In this document: one piece after another, positions 48,720 to 58,446 of the stretch
Numbering within the stretch: position 1 is the first letter of the stretch
How the letters are laid out: each line of letters starts with the position of its first letter
Source of the DNA: Agelas oroides
Taxonomy: Eukaryota; Porifera; Demospongiae; Agelasida; Agelasidae
Assembly (NCBI GenBank): GCA_949130485.1
Contig: OX422191.1
Span: forward strand, 6,573,754 to 6,637,753
Reading direction: 5' to 3'
Length of the DNA: 64,000 bases
Notes under the pieces: generated by a model
Databases searched by the model: none
Told to the model about the DNA's origin: nothing
The model's input: the letters and a program-made list of their open reading frames with translations, nothing else
Translations under genes and position numbers: made by a program

Positions 48720-49237
48720 ACCTAGCCCTCACACACATTAAGCACAGGACCACAGATCACAGGCTGGTTGAACATTGTACACCTTTGAAACAACAGATTG
48801 CTGTATTTGAATAAGTAGCAGAACAGCCATTTCAAGGTAATAGGAGTTCATGAAGGACAGGGTTAAAGCTTTACACAAGGGTTAAAAAGACCAAGCAAAT
48901 TTCACTGCTATGATCAAGATATTATATGCTACCAGTCAAGAATGAGGGCAAGACTGATGGATTTAAAATTCATACTGGTTGACAGAAAGAATTACTACAA
49001 GATTAGAATGTTAGCTATTTGCCTTACCAACATGCAGCTCAGTTACAGAAGCAACAGCATTTTTGTTGACCAAAAAATAAATCTAAACAAAACTGACTTC
49101 ATTTTGAGTAAGAACAGTATCAATACTTGTAACAATAGCAAGTAAATATAGCTATATGTTCAGGTACAGAAAATGACAAAAATACTGCACATTTGTTTGT
49201 GAAGTCCCTGTGTGTCATCAAATGTGATGTTACAAAA

Positions 49238-52200
49238 CTAGTTAATGGAACCGTAAGTGTACACAGGAGTCAGCCTTTCTTGAGCTTCATCTGTTAATTC
49301 ATCTGTTGACTCAACAATGGTGTGTCCTTGTGGAGTGTGAAATGGCCATTCATACTCCCCTGGGTTTACCAATCGATCTGGGAGCAAGTCAGTAGGAGAC
49401 GTTACCTCAAATTCAGCTTGATGTAGGTTTTGGATTCTTGCTTTCAATGCTGCACATTTTCTTTTAAGGTACGGAGTAATTCCAGTCACATTTGCCAGCT
49501 GAAAGAGAAGAATTCCAATGAATGTGGCTAGTGCTATGGAGGCAGAGGTGTACCCGATTGCAAGCTGAACTCTTTCTGAGTGAGTGACATGATAGGCATA
49601 CATTGTAGAAGCAGCTAGGATGATCAAGTTCAGAGCAAACGAACCTTCCAGGGCATCTAGATACCATTTCCTAAACACCCCACCACTGACCCAAGCCCAC
49701 ATCTGAATAATGCCAGTCCCTACTAGAATTACTAGCAGATTAGTACTGGGGTCTTGCTGAGGATTCAAAGCAAACACAAGTAGAAGAACAAAGCGAAGGA
49801 TTAGCAGTAGTCCGGGCCAGTAGCGATGTTTTGCTTTGTAGGGAGCATGGTACGAATCCATAAATGGTTTCAGCCTGTTAACCCATGAGAAGAGTCTCAG
49901 GTGTGATATGGCCAGCAGCCACTGATTAAACAGGAGCAAAAGGGTGTAAGGAAGGAAGAGAAAGAGGAAGACAAGCACTGCCACTATAAAGAGTGGAATG
50001 TGTTTGCCACTGAGATAGCCAATGTTTGCATCATACAGCCACACCATACTGTCGTGTGTTGGATATTCAAGATAAGTGATATGAATTGCTGCAATCAAGG
50101 TGCGAAGGATCTTAGTATATGAAAGAAGAATGAGTGTTGCAAATGCAGAAACTGGGTTGTTGCCAAGCAGATTTGCAAACCTCTGTGAGAAATGGCTGAT
50201 GAGAATCAGCAGTCCTACTATCACCCACATGTACACTGGAAACACAAACTGCAGCCATGTTTTGCTGTATGCATCCATTCCATTGTAGAAACATGTCTCA
50301 ATTCCAAAGTCAAGGTTTAGCCATGCAATGAAAACTGAGAAAGCATCAGTAGATTCCACTGGTAGAAAGATGGTACGATTCACTCCAACAATGTTGGCAT
50401 AGAACACTAGGCCACTGAGTGTTCCTGTTGCCACTGTCAGTTTGCAGACAAGGAGCAAAAAGACCAGTGCTACTCCCATCACTGCAAATGGGACGAGCAA
50501 GAAGACATGGCTGTTGGTGCACCTTTTGCATTGAGATGTGCCTAGTACCAGACTGTAACCATCTTTGCAAGCTCCGCACAAGAGGCCTGACCTGTTATGT
50601 GCACACTGCATGTCTGTGTTGGTGAGGGGGAAGACCACCTTATCAGTAACACAGTAGTCAATGGGGCACAGTGGGTGTAGGATCAGTTCATGTGACTGGT
50701 TATCATATCCAACCCAAACCTGTTGGTGTGCATTGCGTGTTATTTGTCCCAATCCATTTTTTATACTGCATTCAGACTCTGATATATAGTGTGCAAGTCT
50801 TGACTCACAGACACATGACTGTGTTGATTCAGAAATGTTAAATCCAGGTGGGCAGACCTGATTTAAGTTCACTATAATTTTTAGTGCATAGTCACCAAAT
50901 TTTGAACATGGGCTACCTTCTGGTTGCAGCTCTATGGCTGCACTCGGATGCAGTGTGAATATGGTGTAGTTCAGTGTGGTGCAAGTGTTGTTTGCTTGTT
51001 GCAGGTATTGAGAACGTAGTATAGTAGTACGTGGGAACTGTTCTTTTACATGTACCACTCCACTAGGAACTGTTCCGTCTCTTTGCCCAGCTGCAACCAC
51101 GGAAACATGAAACATTTCACCAGGGTACACTGTGTAAGGAAAATTATACCAAGACAAATTGCATTTTGGACGATTGTGTTCACATGGGCATATCACAATT
51201 GGGTTGGAGGAAATGTATGAAGCTGTGTTATCATCTTCAATGTGGACTATCATGTCAAACACTTCACCGGAGCTGTATGAGTCCAGATCATTGAGCTTGC
51301 AGTTATCTATTGCACCACCATATAACACACTTCCTGCAGCATTAGCAGAGTTGTTCTTGAAAAGAAGTTGGACATCAATATCATTGGACAGATTCTGACC
51401 AGGAAGTTGAAAGAAGCATTCCTCTTTCGGTACATACTTAGTAACCCTAGTACAGTAACTAATGGGGCTAGCATCATGGACATAAATCGCTCCTCCTAAA
51501 GTTGCATGATTGTTCTCCCAATACACTGTTGTGTTGGGTAAAACAGAGAATGTGGAATTGAAGCCAATATACATGCCACCTCCATAGGTATCGAATTCAT
51601 ACAGTGTCTCCGCTTGGTTGTTGCTAAAGTTGACGGTTCTATTAAATATCAGTGTACTGTTGGAATCTGCACAGATAGCTCCACCATTGTCGGCTGAGTT
51701 GTTGATGAAGTTGTTGGTTCCATTTAAGGTAAGTACAGTATTGTTTAATGCACAGATTGCACCACCCCAGATTGCTGAGTTGTTGATAAAGTTGTTGGTT
51801 CCATTGAAGGTAAATACAACATTGTCTGATGTGTAGATTACACCACCACTACCACCAACTGAGAAGTTATCGATGAAATTGTTGGTTCCAGTGAAGCTAA
51901 CTACAGTACTGTGTTCTGCACAGATGGCACCACCACCACCACGTACTGAGTTGTTGATAAAGTTGTTAATCCCATTGAAGCTAGTTATTGTATTGTCTGA
52001 TGTGTAGATTGCGGCACCACTAGTTGCTGAATTGTTGATGAAGTTGTTTGTCCCATTCAAGGTAAGTACGGTATTGTGTGATGTGAAGATTGCACCACCC
52101 AACCATGCTGAGTTGTTGATAAAGCTGTTGGTTGCATTTAAACTATGCTCCACAGTATTGTCTAATGCATTACCATTAACATACTTTGCTAAGAAAGACA

Positions 52201-52828
52201 TTGTATTAACAGTAAGTGTTATGTTGCTACTGAGAGCTGTGATAGCACCTCCTACACAGGCAGTAGATTTACAGTGGTTATGTGTGAATATGTTTCCTTC
52301 TAGTGTAGCTGTGGTATTATTCACTACCAGTGCAGTGCCGAGATTGTCATGAAAGGAACAGTTTCCAAACTCTGCATGTTGTGTAGATTGTAAAAGCAGG
52401 GCGTAGTTACAAGCATGAAGAATATCACTTTTCCTGCGGCAAGTTGAAAAAGCTAGAGAAAGGACTTTGAAGTCCACCACACTTGTGAAACTAAGGCCAA
52501 CTGACCCATTGCAAACAATTGTTGCAGTTTTGCCTTGGAAAGACTCTCCGAACATGGTCAGGCTGGCTACATTAGAAACAGTGATATTCACATCAAGAGT
52601 ATGGTCACCTGGCAAGAACACCACAGTGGTGTCAGAGGTAAAATACAGTTCAGCTTCTTGTGCATACTCAGAGATTGTGGCACAGTGGGTTGAATTGTGT
52701 GGGCAGGATGAACATGAGGTAGCAGTAGTGGGTGTGACACAGTACACATTTTCAGCACAGCAGTAGGAGAGGGTGCCAAGGAGTAGTGCTGCCACAAGCA
52801 CAATATAGGATGGAGACTGAGCCATCAT
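49238..52828 (-). CDS. Beta-helix (Pmp-repeat) multi-pass membrane protein, intact
   Basis: A single open exon of 1196 residues. Residues 1-25 are a signal peptide. A CSSCPHNSTHC block follows. From about 190 to 450 there are about eight 24-28-residue repeats with GGAI and FINN/FxxN, the signature of chlamydial Pmp-type repeats, predicting a right-handed beta-helix; most carry N-glycosylation sequons (NNS, NGT). A Cys-rich stalk ends in CGACKDGYSLVLG near 750. Roughly nine or ten hydrophobic segments occupy 770-1113, and a cytosolic tail ends in PVYTYGSIN. It is probably a glycosylated cell-surface protein; ligand and signalling role are unknown. A TTTTTCTGCAG acceptor lies 12 bases before the double ATG, so an upstream, probably non-coding, exon exists. 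Eukaryotic sequons, the upstream intron and paralogues with introns upstream argue against bacterial contamination. I know similar proteins as an expanded family in demosponges. Confidence 0.9.
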   Translation of the reverse strand: MMAQSPSYIVLVAALLLGTLSYCCAENVYCVTPTTATSCSSCPHNSTHCATISEYAQEAELYFTSDTTVVFLPGDHTLDVNITVSNVASLTMFGESFQGKTATIVCNGSVGLSFTSVVDFKVLSLAFSTCRRKSDILHACNYALLLQSTQHAEFGNCSFHDNLGTALVVNNTTATLEGNIFTHNHCKSTACVGGAITALSSNITLTVNTMSFLAKYVNGNALDNTVEHSLNATNSFINNSAWLGGAIFTSHNTVLTLNGTNNFINNSATSGAAIYTSDNTITSFNGINNFINNSVRGGGGAICAEHSTVVSFTGTNNFIDNFSVGGSGGVIYTSDNVVFTFNGTNNFINNSAIWGGAICALNNTVLTLNGTNNFINNSADNGGAICADSNSTLIFNRTVNFSNNQAETLYEFDTYGGGMYIGFNSTFSVLPNTTVYWENNHATLGGAIYVHDASPISYCTRVTKYVPKEECFFQLPGQNLSNDIDVQLLFKNNSANAAGSVLYGGAIDNCKLNDLDSYSSGEVFDMIVHIEDDNTASYISSNPIVICPCEHNRPKCNLSWYNFPYTVYPGEMFHVSVVAAGQRDGTVPSGVVHVKEQFPRTTILRSQYLQQANNTCTTLNYTIFTLHPSAAIELQPEGSPCSKFGDYALKIIVNLNQVCPPGFNISESTQSCVCESRLAHYISESECSIKNGLGQITRNAHQQVWVGYDNQSHELILHPLCPIDYCVTDKVVFPLTNTDMQCAHNRSGLLCGACKDGYSLVLGTSQCKRCTNSHVFLLVPFAVMGVALVFLLLVCKLTVATGTLSGLVFYANIVGVNRTIFLPVESTDAFSVFIAWLNLDFGIETCFYNGMDAYSKTWLQFVFPVYMWVIVGLLILISHFSQRFANLLGNNPVSAFATLILLSYTKILRTLIAAIHITYLEYPTHDSMVWLYDANIGYLSGKHIPLFIVAVLVFLFLFLPYTLLLLFNQWLLAISHLRLFSWVNRLKPFMDSYHAPYKAKHRYWPGLLLILRFVLLLVFALNPQQDPSTNLLVILVGTGIIQMWAWVSGGVFRKWYLDALEGSFALNLIILAASTMYAYHVTHSERVQLAIGYTSASIALATFIGILLFQLANVTGITPYLKRKCAALKARIQNLHQAEFEVTSPTDLLPDRLVNPGEYEWPFHTPQGHTIVESTDELTDEAQERLTPVYTYGSIN

Positions 52829-53397
52829 GTTCTGAAATGGCTGCAGAAAAACAGAGGTTTTGTAGTTATAAACATTATTTCAGCAGTAGCTAGTAGCAAC
52901 TAAAAACCACACTGTAAATTGCTACCGGCCAACCTTTAATTCCATCAGTCTTCTTTCGAATCAAGCTTGTTGGAGCTCTGAGTACAGTAAGCAATCAACA
53001 CAGGTCACCTTATTGCACAGTGTCCAGTGTCCAGTGAATATTCTAGAAACTTGCCAATCTTTCCCATTTACCCACAGTGGCTTTTTTAAGAGCAGGAAGT
53101 TGGCTTACCTATCTGTCCCATAGTACCCACAATTGGTTTTCAAGAGCAGGAAATAGACCTGCCAAGAAGTAGCATGTGCCCAAGGAACAGAAAACAGGCT
53201 CCCATTTATCCAGAGGGGCTTTTTAAGAGCTACTAGATGTTAGCATGCTTCATGTAGCTACTTGAAATGGCCTTTTTAAGTGCAGGAATTTTCCTAGAGG
53301 CTTACCAATCTTACCCATGAAGATACCCACAGTTGCAGTGAGGCTTACCAACTTGGCTCATGTGGTTTAGCTACACATGATATTGTGCAACACCCAC

Positions 53398-53470
53398 TTT
53401 CAAACAGGATATCCTTTCAAACAGGATATCCTTTCAAACAGGATATCCTTTCAAACAGGATATCCTTTCA
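53398..53470 (+). repeat. 17-bp tandem repeat, four copies
   Basis: TTTCAAACAGGATATCC is repeated four times without change. Such identity implies recent expansion. Confidence 0.95.
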
Positions 53471-54552
53471 AATTTGGAATTGCTTTCGGTAGGTAAATGG
53501 GATGCTATACGCCACTGAATGGACCTTATTAGAAACTTCCATTGATATATAATGCACACCGTTCCTTGCAGGTTGAAGGACACTGTCAACATATTCAAAT
53601 GCCAAATGTATTCAGCTTATTTGGATATAGAAATTATCGTTCGTAATAAGTAGAAAAATGTAGACTGACCTTCCCCCCAAAAGTTTTGGCAATATCACCC
53701 CCCATAGCATCTACAACCAGGTAGGGTGAAGAATTATACAAACCCTATTTTGCACTATTCCTGCATAATAACATTAACTTTTAATGTGATTCAAAGCAGA
53801 AGAGAGTAGCAGTATACCTAATCATTTCCACTATGAATCTCATCATGTACTTGCAGTTGTACTCTGAAGATGCATGTACGATCCACCTCATTTATGACTA
53901 TTCCATAAGTCCTTCCTGGGTATAGTTCTTCACATTCTTTTCCCAGGAAGGTTGATGCAAAAGTGGCCAAAGTTGGTGTGTAGATCTATTTCCTTTTTGA
54001 GTAGCTATGAACTCATTACTAGTAGCATGCCTCTTGGCTTCTACTACAAGGGGTCCCACTTTTAAAATCAAGATTCAAAGCTTGTATCCTGTCATAGAAA
54101 AGGCTCAAGAACAATTTACGTTGCAATATCATACTAGTGATGAACTCAGTTTTTTAATTGGCAATGGTCAACCACATAGCTACTACCTTTCTGATTATGA
54201 TCAAATTTACACTGATTAGTAATCATCATTGGGACCAACATGATATACCATGCTAGGTCCATTTTTGTGCTAGTAGGAATGTGTGTAACTTAGCTCAACT
54301 TTTAGGGGCAATGACAGGGAGCAGATTTGTAGACACAGCTCCCTAGCCTAGAAGTGAGTGGAAAAAAAGCATACCTATAGTTTTGTTGGAGGTGAGTTGG
54401 ATTTTCTGAAACTGGACTCAGTTTTAGTTGGTTTCAGTGAAGATGTGTTAAATTCAACATACCCAAATTGCTGTTCTGGGGCCAAATGTGAGTTTTGGCT
54501 TGTAGAATTGAAGTGGTCCCAGGATAAATTCACAGATAAAGTTTTCACTTGT

Positions 54553-54712
54553 TCTGTGTGTGTGTTGATGATGTGGTCAGACTGTGGGTGTGTTGATGAT
54601 GTGGTCAGACTGTGTGTGTGTTGATGATGTGGTCAGACTGTGTGTGTGTTGATGATGTGGTCAGACTGTGGGTGTGTTGATGATGTGGTCAGACTGTGGG
54701 TGGGTTGAAATT
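54553..54712 (+). repeat. 28-30 bp tandem repeat, about five to six copies
   Basis: The unit holds GTTGATGATGTGGTCAGACT followed by GTG-runs of variable length. Confidence 0.9.
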
Positions 54713-55184
54713 TTCATTTATAGTTTGGTGCAAACTTTGTCAATCTTGTGTACTTTTATTTATCCATCCATATGATTCGGAGATTTGTGATCAAAGGTTT
54801 TGCTACCAAAGTCACTGTGTTCTTACTATGAAGGTCCCTCCGCCATACATGCAACAGCATTTTTTTTCATATCCATTTATGCTAAAATGTATTGTGAATA
54901 GAACACTCCACATAGTTAGTCAATGTTATTTCTAATTGTGACATTCCATTAAAGTTCCGGTTACTTCCATCTACATATTCTCCTCCATCCATGCAGTTGA
55001 ACCACATTACCACTGGGTGCACCAGTGCCACAGATCCAGAAGTTTATCTTAAGCTTTCTTAAATCCTACCTTGTTGACAGCGAAGGAACTGTTTCCAGTG
55101 ATGTGCACACTTCTACTGTATAGTGTACTGACTCCTCCACCAGTACGGTGACCGAGAAGGGCCATTCCATTCTGCCAATCTCCG

Positions 55185-55310
55185 TGTTTACAATCTTGAC
55201 ATTTCCAATATAGACATTTCCAATCTGGACATTTCCAATATGGACATTTTCCAATATAGACATTTCCAATATGGACATTTCCACATTTCCAATCTGTACA
55301 TTTCCTATCT
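55185..55310 (-). repeat. 15-bp tandem array (GGAAATGT-N3-ATT), copy 1
   Basis: On the minus strand the unit is GGAAATGTCCATATT with variants, about eight units. The same motif forms a longer array in the opposite orientation at 61148-61370. The array ends about 70 bases before the integrase start codon. Confidence 0.85.
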
Positions 55311-55377
55311 GCGTATCATTTTTGCGCATGCGCAGTGCCGCTTGCATGAGCTTCGCACCCGACAACATAATGTGACT

Positions 55378-58178
55378 ATGGCTGGGATACAACTAGGACT
55401 ATTCGTTGTGAGCTTTCTGATTTGTCACGATGTTTGTGCTGCAGTTCTTACCCCAACTGCACTTCTGTATGGAAGAGAATGTGAAGAACTTGTTCATGAC
55501 TACTTTAGGGATGGCTACTAGTACAAAGTTATTCTTTGTTTCCTATACTTTGTGCACAGGATGTGCCTATCACTTCATCAGTTAAAGAGAATTTTGAAGC
55601 AGCTCGGCCTACGTAGAAGAGGTCCTCAGAGTGCAGCAACCGACCAAGAAATCACGGAGCTAATAAAGGTAGGTGTATCAGAGAATCAACCACTGTAACT
55701 ACGTAACTGCAAGCTGAAGGGAGCATTAGAAATTTATCACTTCACAGAGGGGCTTAAAACAGCACAGAAGCAAGTACATGAAAAACACGAACATGGAAAG
55801 TACTTAAGAAGCGTGCACTTACATGTTGACTTCTTTTTGGACTTCTGTGATGCTTCTGCCAGCTTCCCCAACCTGTAAAGCAAGTCCACTAGCATCGACA
55901 ACAACGAGGATATCAATTTGAGTGGAAACCCATGCTCTCCAGACACAAATCCACCAGCATTAGGCCACTGTGTTGTCAGTAAAAAAAGGCCCTAATTATG
56001 TTATGTCTACCTTCTTGCTCACCAAAACTAGTGATAACACGACATACAACTGCTTTTACATAGAAACGACTTTTTGAGCCACTCACATAGAAATGACTCC
56101 CTTGACTGCTTGAAAATTTGACAACATATATCTGATTGGCTGAAGGTAACGTGACAGCACTAAAACATTTAGAACACTCTTAGGTAGGGCTTCATGCAAC
56201 TTAATTAGTGCACTAGGATGATGCAATAACAGTTGAGGTTATGTACCTGCAGCTCATGCACCTGCATCGTGTGACCTCGACCGGTAGTTATTGCATCATC
56301 CTTGTGCACTAAATTTAAAACGCATAAAGTGTTCTAAATCTTACGTACCTTCCTTCATATCCTGAACAAAATATCAACCAATGTGTGCATGTTTTTACAT
56401 TTATTTATAGGGATATGGTGATGAGAACATTGCGTAGCATTGACCCTGAGGATTCAATGCGGAGAAAGCAACACCGACTATGCAGAAGAAAATACCGCAA
56501 CAAGGTTAAATGTTCACAGGGCTTAATGTACAGGTTGGGGGGGTGGGGGAATGGGGCAGGGAAGCTTCTCCCCCCAAATTTTTGACAATTGCAGTGTAGA
56601 GTTCTTAGAATATAAAACATTTTGATTTACTGTCATTCATAGTATAAGATTCGTTTGAATACTACATATACTTCTGGACTATTTATGGGGAAAAACGAGT
56701 GCAAAATGCAGCTTCAGAAGGTGATTTTACCTGTTAGAATGCCTCAGAATCAATCTTGGAGGACCTAAAAACAAAAATTTGCCTTGGAGGGCATGCCAGC
56801 AGACTTCCTTGGAGAACACGTTACAGCTTCCCCCACCTCCAAACTCAAAATTTATAGAACCCTGTACATATAGGTAGCCATGTAGAACACAAGGACTGAA
56901 TAGTACATTACAGTTGACCCTTCAGCAGCATTTCTACTGTCTGTAGGGACCCAACTATGTTTGGCATTGTGATGGATATGATAAACTCAAACCATATGGA
57001 TTTGCAGTGCATGGGTGTATAGATGGGTAAGTTCTTGGTAACTTGATGCTTGGGTAAATCATGTTCTTGATTTTGATATCAAAACTTTCATTTTAGTTAC
57101 TCTCGGCAGATACTATGGCTTAATGTTGGTATATCCAACAATGATCCTGCGGTTGTGGCATGGCACTACCTTGAATGTGTCCAACAGTTCAAAGGTGGTT
57201 TACTGATTATGGCACTACTTGTGTGCATCTAGTTGCATGTACTGGATAGGCTATACAGCCATATTCAGCACTGTGAATATTTAGTGACCAACAGTGATGA
57301 ATTCTTTGACAGGAACACCCCGTGTTCTACGTACTGATTGTGGAACTGATAATACCAGATTAGCATTTATTTAACCATTCCTGAGACGTGATCATCTGGA
57401 CTGTTTTGCAGTTTTCGTTACGGCAAATCAATTTCAAACCAGGTATAATTTGTATCCTTCACACACAAAATCATTCATACACTTTAATATGACTATTCTA
57501 TTCTTTCAAGCATATCGAAGCTTGGTGGGGCCAGCTGAAAAGGTGGAATGCTCAGTGGTGGATTGATCTCTTTCAGGTATTATACTTTGTGACTTTGAGT
57601 GTTGCATATAATATGTAGTAACATAAACCTTTGCTTACTTTTAAAGGGTATGCAGCACTGTGGCCTCTTTGATGAGACAAATGTTGTTCATGTGTAAGTT
57701 TTTGTTAAATTAAATTTTAATCCTGACATTCTATAATTAAAATCTTTAGGGATTGTCTGAGGTTCAGTTTTATGCATATCATTCAAAAAGAACTGGATCA
57801 AGTTGCACATGAATGGAATACCCATAAGATTAATCCAGGCAGGTGTTCAGCAGCTCCCGGTGGTCCTCCAGATCAGCTCTACTTCATGCCACAAATATTA
57901 AGTAAATTTTGGTAACCTAGCTTTTGGCATGATGATTTGTAATGCATCCTTGCTAATGTTTCTTAGGAACCCAAGATTATCTGTGCCCAGTTGACTTGCG
58001 TGATTTGGCTGAAGCTGAAGAGTATGCTACATGTCTTGATCCTCCAGCATCACTTGAGTTCCTTGAACTTGCAAAGATAGTTGTTGAGGAGCATCACCTT
58101 GTGTTCCCTAGTAACATCAGTAAGGCACTGGATTTCTATGTGAAGTTGGTTACCACCATTGGAGAGGAGATTGGATAG
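55378..58178 (+). pseudogene. Integrase-core (DDE) domain gene, degenerate
   Basis: Exon pieces at 55378-55668, 56412-56504, 56947-57026, 57097-57194, 57313-57442, 57511-57576, 57647-57693, 57750-57901 and 57967-58178 encode, in order, a small N-terminal region, helix-turn-helix-like LHQLKRILKQLGLRRRG, then the catalytic core: WHCDGYDKLKPYGFAVHG with its aspartate, TPRVLRTDCGTDN with the second aspartate, and HIEAWWGQLKRW with the glutamate. This multi-exon integrase-core family occurs in several animals and relates to IS3-like eukaryotic (IS3EU) transposons; that label is from memory. Defects: TAG at 55519-55521, TAA at 57372-57374, an out-of-frame junction before 57511 and no exon for the segment between 55668 and 56412, where an inverted-repeat element sits. 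No terminal repeats or target duplication were found, so it may have been a resident gene. Confidence 0.8.
56165..56340. mobile_element. MITE with about 60-bp arms inside the integrase gene
   Basis: The left arm contains TTAGAACACT and AGTGCACTAGGATGATGCAA; the right arm carries the reverse complements, with a few mismatches. The loop is about 55 bases. It lies in the intron where an expected exon of the integrase gene is missing. Confidence 0.75.
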
Positions 58179-58446
58179 TATACTGCATGATTGACATTGT
58201 AACTCTCTTTGAACATGCATGAGCTGAGTAATGTATCAGTTTACATAGCAGTAAAACCAGTTCAATGAAGTTTGATATCACAAAGCACTGTGAAATGATT
58301 GTTAATGATATATGCCCAGAAAGGTGACAATCAGTGTGGAGTATGGTTTCTCTTGCCCCTATTTAGCAGTGAGTGGGCTGGCTGTATATGTATGAGAGAT
58401 GGAATGATGACTCGAGAGGGATAAGATACTAAAAGTAGTGTAAGTG
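58179..58446. other. Convergent intergenic spacer
   Basis: The integrase and kinase genes end tail to tail 268 bases apart. No gene or distinct terminator signal is seen. Confidence 0.4.

Larger units (their letters stand above)
52829..55377. other. Intergenic, repeats only
   Basis: Divergent region between the intact beta-helix gene and the integrase gene. It holds loosely repeated 60-100 base blocks with CCCATTTACCCACAGT and TTTTTAAGAGC (53060-53340) plus the arrays listed separately. Open frames 54007-54219 and 54358-54624 have no recognised domain. Confidence 0.4.

Noticed and set aside
49238-52828. Bacterial contamination or recent transfer of a chlamydial pmp gene
   Set aside because: The protein has N-glycosylation sequons, a multi-pass membrane domain instead of an autotransporter barrel, an upstream splice acceptor and several decayed paralogues among spliced animal genes.
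55737-55946. Minus-strand frame with a helical, lysine-rich segment
   Set aside because: Possible splice sites flank it, but two frames look equally plausible and neither matches a known domain or neighbouring exon.
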